Positions 10,846 through 19,857 of a stretch of 64,000 bases of DNA are shown here, piece after piece; within the stretch, counting starts at the first letter, position 1; each line of letters opens with the position of its first letter. A model generated the notes under the pieces. It was not told the DNA's origin. It did not search any database and saw only the letters and a program-made list of their open reading frames with translations. Made by a program: the position numbers and the translations under genes. Location: the NCBI GenBank assembly GCA_949710005.1, contig OX453276.1, positions 6,502,377 through 6,566,376 on the forward strand, given 5' to 3'. Source of the stretch: Ricordea florida. Taxonomy: Eukaryota; Cnidaria; Anthozoa; Corallimorpharia; Ricordeidae.

Positions 10846-12210
10846 GTGAGTAAAACAGTTATCTTTTTTTTTCTGTTCTGTTCTTTTTTTTTGGCTTCTC
10901 GGAATTACAAAGTCGTGAACAAAATTAAAATAGTTTGCACGGACTTTCAACAATGATATTTTGAAGTAAAATTAGTTTTTTTAAAAAGTACAGGTAATAG
11001 GGAAAACTGTGTACGTTACGGTAAGTTCAAATAATTGCAAATGTTACTCAAGTTTAAATTATAACCAGACTATTCACCATTCCCTATTTTCGCGTTAACT
11101 CACCGAGTAAATAAGTTCTTTCGCTTGGTTGTTGAATGAAAAAATTTTGGTGCACGCGATATGGAGAAAGTGCAAAAGCCGATATCTGACCTAACATTAG
11201 ACTTAACACGTGTCCCCAGAGCATTTTTGAACCCTCTTTAGATTTTCCTGTTTTCTCCCCCCACCCCACCCCACATATTCCCCCATTCTTCGTAGTTTTG
11301 AAACCTTAGATTTTGTACCCCCAGTTCTCTCAGTGTTGCACTGCCCAAATAGTGACAACGGCAACGAGAGTAAGCGCCCTGAGTATAAACCTCTTCTTCT
11401 CATATAATTACTGCAACCAAGGAGAGTAGATAATGGGAACAGGAACTTTTGCCGCATCCTACCTTCTCATAGCTCGGTGTTTGTTTTCGTGCTGTTCCTG
11501 AATGTTATGTTAGACATCGGTCAGAGACTTAAGATGTTCATATGTTCATATATGCGTTATTGGCCAAATATGAGGTGAAGATATCTGCATATTGGTGAAG
11601 TTCCTTTTTGCGTTTTTATTGACTGAGACGAAGTCAAGGTGAATAAAAACGCGAAAAATGAACGAGGTCAATGTGCAGTCGCCTTGACCGAACAAGGTTG
11701 GTCAGTAAAAGATACATGATTATATGACCATTTTTTTTTGTTTTATTTCGTGGTACAAAGCGGGTAATCCCGATAGGGGCGTATTACCCGCTTGGATACC
11801 TATTCAGAACTCAAGGTTTGCCTTATGCACCTATCAGTGTTAAGCCGGCGGGGGGGGGGGGGGGTTCAGGGCATGGGATGGGGAGGATTTGATTGTCTTT
11901 GTTGGCCCTGGGGTAGGGCATTTGACTGACCTTGTTCTCCCGGGGGAGAGAATATTTGAATCTTTCTTTGCCAGCCTTGGGATATTTGACAGCGATGTGC
12001 AGCCCGGGGTGGGGAAATTTGGTTGCATTTGACTGGAATGATTTGCCCGTGGGCAGGAAATTTGACGGCAAATTTTTCAAAAATGTCAAATCCCCACCCC
12101 ATGCCCTGACTCCCCGCCTCCGGCTTAACATTGATAGATGCATTATCTTTACTAGCTGCTTGTGGAACAAGCCACATAAGAAAGGCCAATTCACATGTTG
12201 ATTTTTCTCT
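10846..12210. other. PREP intron left of element 1
   Basis: Nothing recognisable in 10850-11590. About 11600-11825 is a MITE-like repeat (CGTTTTTATTGACTGAG / GTGAATAAAAACGCG inverted arms), and 11831-12137 is a separate foldback. The last bases (TGATTTTTCTCTTTTTA, ending 12215) are the pyrimidine tract of the original acceptor, now separated from its exon by element 1. Confidence 0.6.
11831..12137. repeat. Foldback element, 307 bp
   Basis: Left end CTATCAGTGTTAAGCCGG, a long G run, then CAGGGCATGGGATGGGG; the right end is the inverted CCCCACCCCATGCCCTG...CCGGCTTAACATTGATAG. The interior is composed of diverged GGAAATTTGAC units. Confidence 0.75.
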
Positions 12211-12215
12211 TTTTA
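12211..12215. repeat. Target-site duplication of element 1, left (TTTTA)
   Basis: TTTTA immediately before AGAGAGGGAG; the same five bases follow the right terminus at 28506-28510. A sixth matching base is absent on either side. Confidence 0.8.
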
Positions 12216-12835
12216 AGAGAGGGAGAAAACTGCGGCTCTGGAACACAGGAAATTTGACAAGGATTTTCTAGCTTATAAGCTAAATTGGTTTCCAAAATTT
12301 GATCAGGAATTTAGCCAGCAGCATAAAAGACAAAAAAATACTTGTCGAATTCCTAAGACCCAGAAGACCTAGTCAAACCCCCAAGTCTTCACAAAGCACT
12401 AGCCAAGCTGTCGCTAGGTATTGTTGAAGCCTCTGCAAAGTTTTGGCGAACCTGATACCAAGCCGGGAATTCTGGAACACAGGAAATTTGACAAGTATTT
12501 TCTAGCTTATAAGCTAAATTGGTTTCCAAAATTTGATCAGGAATTTAACCAGCAGCATAAAAGCCAATAAATACTTGTCGAAATCCCTAAGACCCAAAAG
12601 ACCTTGTCAAGCCCTCAAGCCTTCACAAAGCACTAGCCAAGCCGCCGCTTGGTATTGTTGAAGCCTCCGCAAAGTTTTGATGAACCCATCACCAAGCGGG
12701 GACACGTGAATTTTGATCAGCAGCATAAAAGCCGGGAATTTTGGCAAGGATTTCTGGAACAGGCGGATTAAAAATTTGAAAAGCGGCTTAAAGATTTGAT
12801 ATTTCTTACAAAAGTAATTATGGATCAGCTAAGAA
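12216..12835 (+). repeat. Element 1 left terminal inverted repeat, 620 bp
   Basis: Pairs base for base with 27886-28505, ending after the first five codons (ATGGATCAGCTAAGAA) of both terminal genes. Contains an internal direct duplication of 234-bp period: TCTGGAACACAGGAAATTTG starts at 12237 and again at 12471. The inner 60 bases (GCTTAAAGATTTGATATTT...ATGGATC) are strongly conserved with element 2, while the middle is not. Confidence 0.92.
12790..12814 (+). promoter_or_regulatory. Putative promoter of polymerase gene (TTGATATTT class)
   Basis: TAAAGATTTGATATTTCTTA lies just before the ATG at 12820. The same sequence precedes the zinc-repeat gene through the inverted repeat (about 27907-27931) and both terminal genes of element 2 (about 40101-40125 and 55441-55465). 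Related ATTGATATTTAAAAAGA precedes the FCDFIEE genes. Confidence 0.5.
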
Positions 12836-15800
12836 GAGAATTGAATTTTAAGCAATTAACCAAATTGCTCACATTTTATAAAATTCCAGGTAGATCAGAA
12901 ATGACTACTAAAGAGGATAAAGCGATAGCGTTGGGAATTATACCAGAAGTAATTAATAATATTCAACAAATCATAGATAATAGAACAGAAATTTTTAGAA
13001 CAATTGATAATATGCCGAGGAGAAGAGCGAATCAGCCGCAACCTCCTCTTCCAATACCACAAATAAGACCAAATTTACCGCCTCTAAATATTCCTCAACC
13101 AATTCAAATTCCAGGCACGCCGCCAGGTTCGCCAGAAAGATTTATACCAACGACCCCTCCCGGAACACCGCCACCAAACCAACCTAGAATAAATATTAAT
13201 AAATATAATCCAAAAAGACCTTCTCCGCCCAAACCAACGCGCCCACCACCTCCCATTCCAACAAAACCCAAAAAACAAGTAATAAAAAATGAATCAGTTA
13301 AAAATACTCCCTTTTTGGGGAATGTACTAAACAAGTTTTGGGATTTTGTGAAACCATATATTCCAGAAAAAGTAAAAAATAAAACAGAGGAGTTAGCTAA
13401 AAATTTTATAGATAGATACAAAAAAGCGAATGAACCGAAAAATCAGCCAAAAAGAACAAAATCAAAAAGAGATTACGAGAAGGAGGGGGTAAGACCAAAA
13501 ACAAAAAGGTTGAAAGAAGAAGAATTAATTATTAAAGAAACTACGAGAAAATTCAAAAATGGCTATTTGAAGCAACACGTAATAGATGGGAAAAAAGGAT
13601 ATACTATTGGAGAATTCATGAGGAAAATAAAACCAAAGGTTATGGATATTATTAATAAGGATAAGAAACCAAAAAAGGTTAAGGTTATATTATCATCCAA
13701 GTTTGTGAAATCTCCTTTGCAAAATAACCAAATTAAGGAAGAGGTTGAAAAATACTTTGGCGCCAGACCAAAAATAATTACAGAGGCAAGCGATTTGACA
13801 AAAGAATATGATGATATAATTAAAGATATATTCTTTGAGGTCGAAAGATTTCAAGAAAATACAGATTCTGGTGTTTTTCAATTTGATTCAGTAGCGCGAT
13901 TTGACATTGGGATAGCGCCTTACACAGTTACTTCTGGGAGTTCATATATACCAACGCCAGAAAGATTAGCGGCAAAAAAAGCTACTATTAACATTCAAAA
14001 TAAGTGTGAAGATTGCGGGCAACTTTCATTAACGGAGGCTGTGTTCCCAAGAAAACATAATAGAGAGAGAGCAAATAATGAATTGTTGGAAAATTGCAAA
14101 AAATTAAACTTTTCTGGTATAGAGGGCGCAATGAAATTAAAAGATTTTGCCAAGTTTGAAAAACAAAACCCATATCCAGTCAATGTGCTGAAATATGACG
14201 AAGAAGCTGATAAAATATATACCGCGAGATTGAGCGACAAATGTTATTGCAAGAAAGAAGAAAAATGCAAGAATTGCGGTTGCATGAAAAAAGAGTGCAA
14301 GAAAAAACAGAAATGCAAGAAAAAAGACTGCAAAAAACACGAATGTGAAGAATGCGGGTGCAAGAAATGCGATTGCAATAATTACGAATGCAAGTTGTGT
14401 GATTGTAAATTTATAAATTTACTTTTAATAACTAATGGTGAAAAAACCCATTATATTTTGGTAAATAACGCAAGCAGACTTTTGTCATCTGAAATTGATG
14501 ATAATAAACACAAAAAACATTTCTGTTTTAGGTGCTTCAACTCATTTTACGATGAAAGGATTTTGCAAGAACACAAAGAATATTGCGATTCACACGGCGA
14601 AGTTAAAATTAAAATGCCAAAGAACGAGGATGGCAGCCCGAAATTTATTTACTTTAAAAATTTTAAAAATAAAATGCGTGCGCCCTTTGGTATCTATGTT
14701 GATTTTGAGGGCCAGCTAATACCAATACATACTTGTTCGCCAAGCGAAATTAAAAGCTTTACAAAAAATTACCAAATGCACAAAGCATCTGGTTTCTGCT
14801 ATTATATTAAGTGTTTTGATGAAAGTATATTGCCAAAGGATTTTAATATCTGCGTGAACTACACCGCAAAATCTGATGACGAGGATGTTGCGCAGATATT
14901 CACAGAATATTTAGAAAGAGATGTCAGGAAAATTTTCCAGTTAATAGAAGAAAAAAAGGAAACTTTTAAAGTTTATGATAAAAAGAATATGTCAAAAACA
15001 GATAAAAAAGAATATGAAAATGCAACTCACTGCCATATATGCGAGCGCGAATTTTCTGAAGAAGAGGATTTTGGAAAAGTAATAGATCATTGTCATCTTA
15101 CCGGAAAATATCGTGGCGCAGCGCATAAAATTTGCAACTTAAAATATGTGATCCCCAAATTTGTTCCAGTAGTAATTCATAATCTATCGGGGTATGATTC
15201 TCATCTGTTCATTAAGAATCTTGGGAAAACAAAGGGAGGAATGAGCTGTTTGGCTAACACCGATGAAAAGTATATTAGTTTCTCGAAGAAAATTTTAATT
15301 AACTATGATTGCGATCACGATTGCGATCATGATTTTGAGCACGATTGTGATTGCGAAGATGAGGATGAAAAAGAAAAGCCCATTACTAGAACAATAAGAT
15401 TCATTGATTCTTATAAATTTATGCAATTCTCCCTTAGTGGATTGGTTGACAATCTTACAAAATGCGGAAAATGTGAGTCGTGCAAACCAGGAGAATGCTT
15501 GAAAAGATACGTAAAAGATGGAAAGATTATTACTTTTAATGGCGTTGGTAATTGCGAACAATGCAAGAATTGCAAGTTATTAGGAAGTATGTGTTTTTCT
15601 CCAATAGATAAAAATATGGCGATAACTAAAAAACATTTCACAGGAGAAAAGTTAAAACTATTGTTGAGAAAGGGTGTGTTCCCTTATGATTATTTTGATC
15701 GAATTGAAAAACTTAATGAAACCCAACTCCCACCAAAGGAAGAGTTTTTCTCAAAACTAAATAATCACGGTATTTCAGACGAAGATTATGAACATGCTAA

Positions 15801-17364
15801 AAAGGTGTGGGAAACATTCGGAATGAAAACAATTAGAGATTATCACGATTTATATCTAAAAACAGATGTGCTGCAGCTAGCCGACGTATTCGAGAACTTT
15901 AGGGATGTGTGTATTAATAATTATAGTTTAGATCCCGCCCACTATTTTACATCCCCGGGATTATCTTGGGATGCAATGTTAAAATTAACTAAAGTTAGTT
16001 TGGAATTGTTTACAGACGTTAATATGTTGCTTTTTATTGAGAAAGGGATTAGAGGCGGAACATCCCAAATATCAAAAAGATATGCAAAAGCTAATAACCC
16101 CTATATGACAGATTTTGAAATAAATAAACTTATAAGTTATATTATTTATCTTGACGCGAATAACTTATACGGAGCCGCAATGAGCAAGAAATTACCAAAA
16201 CGCGGATTTAGATGGATTCCAAATGAAGAGCTCGTAAATTGGAGAGACATGTCTTGTATAGTTGAGGTTGATTTGGAATACCCAAAAAATCTTCATGATA
16301 GTCATAAAGATCTGCCTTTAGCACCAGAAAAACTTACCGTTAATAAGGTTAAGAAATTAATACCGAACCTATTAGATAAGAAAAGATATGTAGTTCATCA
16401 CGAAACCCTGAAATTTTATGAAAAACAAGGATTAAAAATAACAAAGATTCATAAGGGAATCAAATTTCAAGAGTCAAAGTGGTTACAGACTTATATCGAT
16501 AGGAATACTGAATTGAGAAAACACGCGAAGAATGACTTTGAAAAGGATTTCTTCAAACTAATGAATAACTCCGTATTCGGAAAAACAATGGAAAATATGA
16601 GAAAAAGGATAGACGTTAGATTGGTTAATAATATAGAATCAGCCAAAAAATTAATAAGAAAACCGAACTTTAATCATTTTACTATCTTTTCTGAGGATCT
16701 AGCCGCCATAAATATGAAGAAAACAGAAATAAGATTTAATAAACCGGTTTACGTGGGGTTTTCCATTTTGGATCTAAGTAAGCAAATAATGTACGATTTT
16801 CATTATAATTATATCAAAGAGAAATATGGAGAAAAAGCCGAATTACTTATGACTGATACCGATAGTCTTGTATATAATATAGAAACGGAAGATTTCTATG
16901 AAGATATAAGTCAAGATGTTCGGGAAAAGTTCGACACTAGCAACTATCCTAAAAATCACAAATCTGGTATTTGGGATGATGCAAACAAAAAAGTAATTGG
17001 CAAGTTTAAGGATGAGTTTGGTGGAAGTATACCTACGGAATTTGTGGGTTTGGGGGCAAAACAATATGCCTTATTAATGGACAACGGTAAAGAGATAAAG
17101 AAGAATAAAGGAACGAAGAAATTAGTTGTCAAGAAAACAATAAGTTTTAATGATTTCAAAAATTGTCTGAATACTAAAGAACCGCAAATGAGATCGCAAA
17201 ATTTAATAGGATCAAAACTACATAATATTTACACAAAAACAGTTAATAAGAAAGCGCTATCTGCTTATGACGATAAGAGAATCATTCAAAAAGACGGAAT
17301 ACATACTCTTCCTTATGGGCATTATCGCACTAAAACAGAATTGGGCGGCAACTCAGTATCATAA
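12820..17364 (+). CDS. polB: Protein-primed family B DNA polymerase
   Basis: Replicates the element from protein-primed ends. 1514 residues from ATG 12820; the frame stays open upstream but has only a TTG. Residues 1-40 form a SAP-like helix pair (GRSEM..K), 75-160 are Pro-rich (PPGTPP), 474-530 are a Cys/Lys cluster (CKNCGCMKKEC), Exo I is DFEG (Asp628), and an endonuclease-VII-like zinc site is CHIC...DHCHLTGKYRGAAH (738-765). Next come Exo II HNLSGYDSH (787), an Asp/His/Cys run (829-850), Exo III YLKTDVLQLADVFE (1012), motif A YLDANNLYG (1112), motif B KLMNNSVFGKT (1246) and motif C DTDS (1346). All polymerase and exonuclease acidic residues are present, so it should be active. The 3' end overlaps the integrase gene tail to tail by 43 bp. 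Confidence 0.95.
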   Translation: MDQLRRELNFKQLTKLLTFYKIPGRSEMTTKEDKAIALGIIPEVINNIQQIIDNRTEIFRTIDNMPRRRANQPQPPLPIPQIRPNLPPLNIPQPIQIPGTPPGSPERFIPTTPPGTPPPNQPRININKYNPKRPSPPKPTRPPPPIPTKPKKQVIKNESVKNTPFLGNVLNKFWDFVKPYIPEKVKNKTEELAKNFIDRYKKANEPKNQPKRTKSKRDYEKEGVRPKTKRLKEEELIIKETTRKFKNGYLKQHVIDGKKGYTIGEFMRKIKPKVMDIINKDKKPKKVKVILSSKFVKSPLQNNQIKEEVEKYFGARPKIITEASDLTKEYDDIIKDIFFEVERFQENTDSGVFQFDSVARFDIGIAPYTVTSGSSYIPTPERLAAKKATINIQNKCEDCGQLSLTEAVFPRKHNRERANNELLENCKKLNFSGIEGAMKLKDFAKFEKQNPYPVNVLKYDEEADKIYTARLSDKCYCKKEEKCKNCGCMKKECKKKQKCKKKDCKKHECEECGCKKCDCNNYECKLCDCKFINLLLITNGEKTHYILVNNASRLLSSEIDDNKHKKHFCFRCFNSFYDERILQEHKEYCDSHGEVKIKMPKNEDGSPKFIYFKNFKNKMRAPFGIYVDFEGQLIPIHTCSPSEIKSFTKNYQMHKASGFCYYIKCFDESILPKDFNICVNYTAKSDDEDVAQIFTEYLERDVRKIFQLIEEKKETFKVYDKKNMSKTDKKEYENATHCHICEREFSEEEDFGKVIDHCHLTGKYRGAAHKICNLKYVIPKFVPVVIHNLSGYDSHLFIKNLGKTKGGMSCLANTDEKYISFSKKILINYDCDHDCDHDFEHDCDCEDEDEKEKPITRTIRFIDSYKFMQFSLSGLVDNLTKCGKCESCKPGECLKRYVKDGKIITFNGVGNCEQCKNCKLLGSMCFSPIDKNMAITKKHFTGEKLKLLLRKGVFPYDYFDRIEKLNETQLPPKEEFFSKLNNHGISDEDYEHAKKVWETFGMKTIRDYHDLYLKTDVLQLADVFENFRDVCINNYSLDPAHYFTSPGLSWDAMLKLTKVSLELFTDVNMLLFIEKGIRGGTSQISKRYAKANNPYMTDFEINKLISYIIYLDANNLYGAAMSKKLPKRGFRWIPNEELVNWRDMSCIVEVDLEYPKNLHDSHKDLPLAPEKLTVNKVKKLIPNLLDKKRYVVHHETLKFYEKQGLKITKIHKGIKFQESKWLQTYIDRNTELRKHAKNDFEKDFFKLMNNSVFGKTMENMRKRIDVRLVNNIESAKKLIRKPNFNHFTIFSEDLAAINMKKTEIRFNKPVYVGFSILDLSKQIMYDFHYNYIKEKYGEKAELLMTDTDSLVYNIETEDFYEDISQDVREKFDTSNYPKNHKSGIWDDANKKVIGKFKDEFGGSIPTEFVGLGAKQYALLMDNGKEIKKNKGTKKLVVKKTISFNDFKNCLNTKEPQMRSQNLIGSKLHNIYTKTVNKKALSAYDDKRIIQKDGIHTLPYGHYRTKTELGGNSVS

Positions 17365-18314
17365 GGAATAACTTGTAATTCTTCGCGAACAAATCCCCGA
17401 TGAGGTCCATCAATTAAATAATATAAAACCGGCTGATTGGGCGAAATTATACTTTTAGAAATATAATAAACTTTGATACTCCAAATAGGATCAGTAGCCC
17501 GCCTTCTTTCTCCACCCTCAAGTTCGCCCGGCGATAATAAATATCTAACTTTAACAATAGGCGGCAATCTAACCTCATCAACCCCTACCACCCGCTGATA
17601 ATTTTTGGGTTCAACATCAACCTCTTTCAGTTTTATAGCTTCATCGGGCTCTTTACCGGTTATTCTCTTTTTCGTATTATTCAAGGTTTTTAGAATATCT
17701 GGTAATCTTTTCACCCATACACGCGATCGATCATCGCCAATCATTTCTTGCGCATATTGATGACTAAATAATCTTTCTCCTAATATTCTATTTGCGTTTT
17801 CAACAAATGCTTGAGCTCTGTGATTACCAGCTTCACTTCTTTGTATCCTAACATTATGGTAATTCATGAGTTTACTAACTTCTCCCATAAATTCTTTCCC
17901 GGGATCAACCATTAAAGTTTTTGGGTATTTCAATCTTCTAGAATATATTTTCTTAAAAGCTTCTGATATCTCTCGACTTTCTTTTGAGGTTAATGCTTCA
18001 GCATCTTTATATCTCGAGGCGATATCAACCACAACTAACGCGTATTTATATGTTTTTCTTCCAACTCTATCATGAGGCAAAAATAATAAATCTGCTTGGT
18101 GAATCTGATTGGGTTTATCCACAGTCCAGTGCGGCCTAGGTATATATTTAGGAGCGGGTAGATAGATTTGCCATATTGCTTGTTTTTGCAACCATTGTTT
18201 TGTTTCATTTTCACTTACTCTAGCCTTCTCAGCCAATTTAGGAATTGCAGAATATCCTTTCCAATATCCTTCAGTTGAATAATATATTTTTGAGAGAATA
18301 TTTTCGTTGCTCAT
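17322..18314 (-). CDS. int: Retroviral-type (DD35E) integrase
   Basis: 330 residues. Inserts linear element DNA into the host chromosome. An N-terminal helical region (residues 1-60) precedes the rve catalytic core. The catalytic triad is Asp75 (QADLLF), Asp137 (MVDPGKEF) and Glu172 (FVENANRIL), a D-x61-D-x34-E spacing. The C-terminal part (GERRRATDPIWS to GPHRGFVREELQVIP) resembles the small beta-barrel/chromo-like tail seen in Polinton integrases. ATG at 18314 is 31 bases from the divergent start at 18346. No frameshift or missing residue seen. Confidence 0.95.
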   Translation of the reverse strand: MSNENILSKIYYSTEGYWKGYSAIPKLAEKARVSENETKQWLQKQAIWQIYLPAPKYIPRPHWTVDKPNQIHQADLLFLPHDRVGRKTYKYALVVVDIASRYKDAEALTSKESREISEAFKKIYSRRLKYPKTLMVDPGKEFMGEVSKLMNYHNVRIQRSEAGNHRAQAFVENANRILGERLFSHQYAQEMIGDDRSRVWVKRLPDILKTLNNTKKRITGKEPDEAIKLKEVDVEPKNYQRVVGVDEVRLPPIVKVRYLLSPGELEGGERRRATDPIWSIKVYYISKSIISPNQPVLYYLIDGPHRGFVREELQVIPYDTELPPNSVLVR

Positions 18315-18345
18315 TTAAAAATAAACAAGTATCTTATAAATTGAA
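18315..18345. promoter_or_regulatory. 31-bp divergent promoter, integrase / micro-ORF
   Basis: All control sequence for two diverging genes must fit here or inside the genes. On the + strand GTATCTTATAAATTG precedes ATG 18346. The opposite strand reads ATTTTTAAATG into the integrase start. The TATCTTATAAATT box is repeated before the capsid gene (18542-18554) and at the equivalent places in element 2. Confidence 0.45.
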
Positions 18346-18528
18346 ATGGTTGAGGAGGGCGAAGAAGAAATAAAATTTACCGAATACCAAATCAACATTA
18401 TGAAAAAAATTATTAGGAAAAAAATTCTATATATGGTAGACGGCGATCAAATTTTTAATATTTTAATTTTAATTCCCAGCGCGAGAGAAGGTTTATTAAA
18501 ACATATTTCCAAGTTAGAAAAGGTTTAA
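18346..18528 (+). CDS. Conserved micro-protein between integrase and capsid genes
   Basis: 60 residues, acidic start (MVEEGEEE), then a basic, helix-prone middle (IMKKIIRKKI) and LIPSAREGLLKHISKLEKV. No known domain recognised. It is considered real because element 2 keeps the same frame, length (59 residues) and nearly the same sequence at the same position (49715-49894), and because it has its own TATCTTATAAATT box. Function unknown; a small virion or regulatory protein is possible. Confidence 0.65.
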   Translation: MVEEGEEEIKFTEYQINIMKKIIRKKILYMVDGDQIFNILILIPSAREGLLKHISKLEKV

Positions 18529-18558
18529 AGGTTAACCAAAGTATCTTATAAATTTACA

Positions 18559-19800
18559 ATGACGTCTGAAAAAATTAATCCAAACAGAATTCCAAAAGAA
18601 CCCTTTGGCTTGAAAGCAGAATCAACCCTGAATAGAATTACTCTAAATCCATCCTCAGCCAGTCCGGAAGAAACATTATACATAAATATTCCAAAACTCG
18701 CAGAGAATTTGGTGATTGTGCCCGGAAGTGTATCTCTTCTATTTGACTTAGATGTTGAGGGTCATGCGAATAATACGGTTGTAAATAATTTGGGCCGTAA
18801 TCTTGTAACAAGACTGAAAGTTCTTTTTGGGGGAGAAACATTGCAAGATACTCAAGGATATGATTTATTTCAAACCTATCACGATTTATTCTTAACCGAA
18901 GAAGAGCGAGAAGATAGATTAAAACAAGGTATTTCTTCTCTAAATATTAGAAAACTTAGAACAAAATCTGGAGACGCAAAAACACAAGATGGAAAAGAAG
19001 TTGTTCTAGCTAATGTTCACGGTTCAAAGTACAGAATACCAATAAATCACCCTATTCTAAACGATCACGGTGTTTTTTATCCGAAAGCGCTGGAAAATCA
19101 TCTTATATTTGAGATTACACTTGCCCCAATCCCTAATATTGTTATTTATTCTGATACAGCTAAAGCACCATCATATTCAATCAAAAACTTAGAGTTAGAA
19201 TATTCTTCAATTTCTAGTGAATACTTAGCCCGCGAGGCTCAGGCGGCTTATCAAGTCGGCAAAGGATTTTTTTATGAAAATGTTACTTTGCACAAAACTT
19301 TTACATTTTCCATTGCTGGAGATGGCGTTATTAATCAGCATATTAATTTACCGAGAAGATCAATGACAGGAATATTGTTTTTGTTTTTATCACCTCAAAC
19401 CCCAGGAGCAAGGGATTCTGAAAATTTTTATAATCCGGGCATATCTTCCGTTGAAATTGATGTTGATGGTGTACCAAATAGAATATACTCTAGGGGAATG
19501 ATTCCTTCCGATCTTTGGGAATCCGTGAAGAAAAGATTTCGTCGGGATGACGGTTTGCAAATTTCTTTGAAAGAAAAAGAATTTTACGCGGATAAGTTTG
19601 CTCTTTGGGTTGATACTAGAACTCATCCAGATAATGGTATTCACGGCGGCGGACTTGCTCTAAATAATACTCATGACGGTGTAAAAATAGAAATTAAAAG
19701 GAAACAAGGCGGAACTGGAACCATAACTTGTCATATGTTTGTCGTGGCTGACGCAATGCTGGAGATTATGAATTCAAGTTTGAGATCAATTAAGTACTGA
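18559..19800 (+). CDS. Putative major capsid protein (double jelly-roll)
   Basis: 413 residues, lacking membrane segments and rich in predicted beta structure. Two halves can be seen: 1-200 (SLLFDLDVEGHANN, LFGGETLQDTQGYDLFQTYH) and 230-413 (INLPRRSMTGILFLF, GGTGTITCHMFVVADAMLEI). Directly upstream of the packaging ATPase, the usual place of the hexon gene in Polinton/adintovirus-like elements. It is the most conserved structural protein between the two elements (about a dozen differences by eye). Major capsid assignment rests on position, length, fold impression and conservation; no structure comparison was run. An abundant non-capsid protein is the alternative. Confidence 0.65.
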   Translation: MTSEKINPNRIPKEPFGLKAESTLNRITLNPSSASPEETLYINIPKLAENLVIVPGSVSLLFDLDVEGHANNTVVNNLGRNLVTRLKVLFGGETLQDTQGYDLFQTYHDLFLTEEEREDRLKQGISSLNIRKLRTKSGDAKTQDGKEVVLANVHGSKYRIPINHPILNDHGVFYPKALENHLIFEITLAPIPNIVIYSDTAKAPSYSIKNLELEYSSISSEYLAREAQAAYQVGKGFFYENVTLHKTFTFSIAGDGVINQHINLPRRSMTGILFLFLSPQTPGARDSENFYNPGISSVEIDVDGVPNRIYSRGMIPSDLWESVKKRFRRDDGLQISLKEKEFYADKFALWVDTRTHPDNGIHGGGLALNNTHDGVKIEIKRKQGGTGTITCHMFVVADAMLEIMNSSLRSIKY

Positions 19801-19857
19801 CTGAAGGGAAGAACCTGACCTAAATTTAAAAAAACATTTAGTTATGATACAAAAATC

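Noticed and set aside
11823-12246. Proline-rich proteins of 60-126 residues left of element 1
   Set aside because: All lie within the G-run foldback element 11831-12137 and overlap in several frames, which reflects base composition.
12796-12819. Longer polymerase start (MIFLTKVI extension)
   Set aside because: The extension would begin at TTG inside the promoter-like sequence of the inverted repeat. ATG at 12820 is used, likewise 27901, 40131 and 55435.
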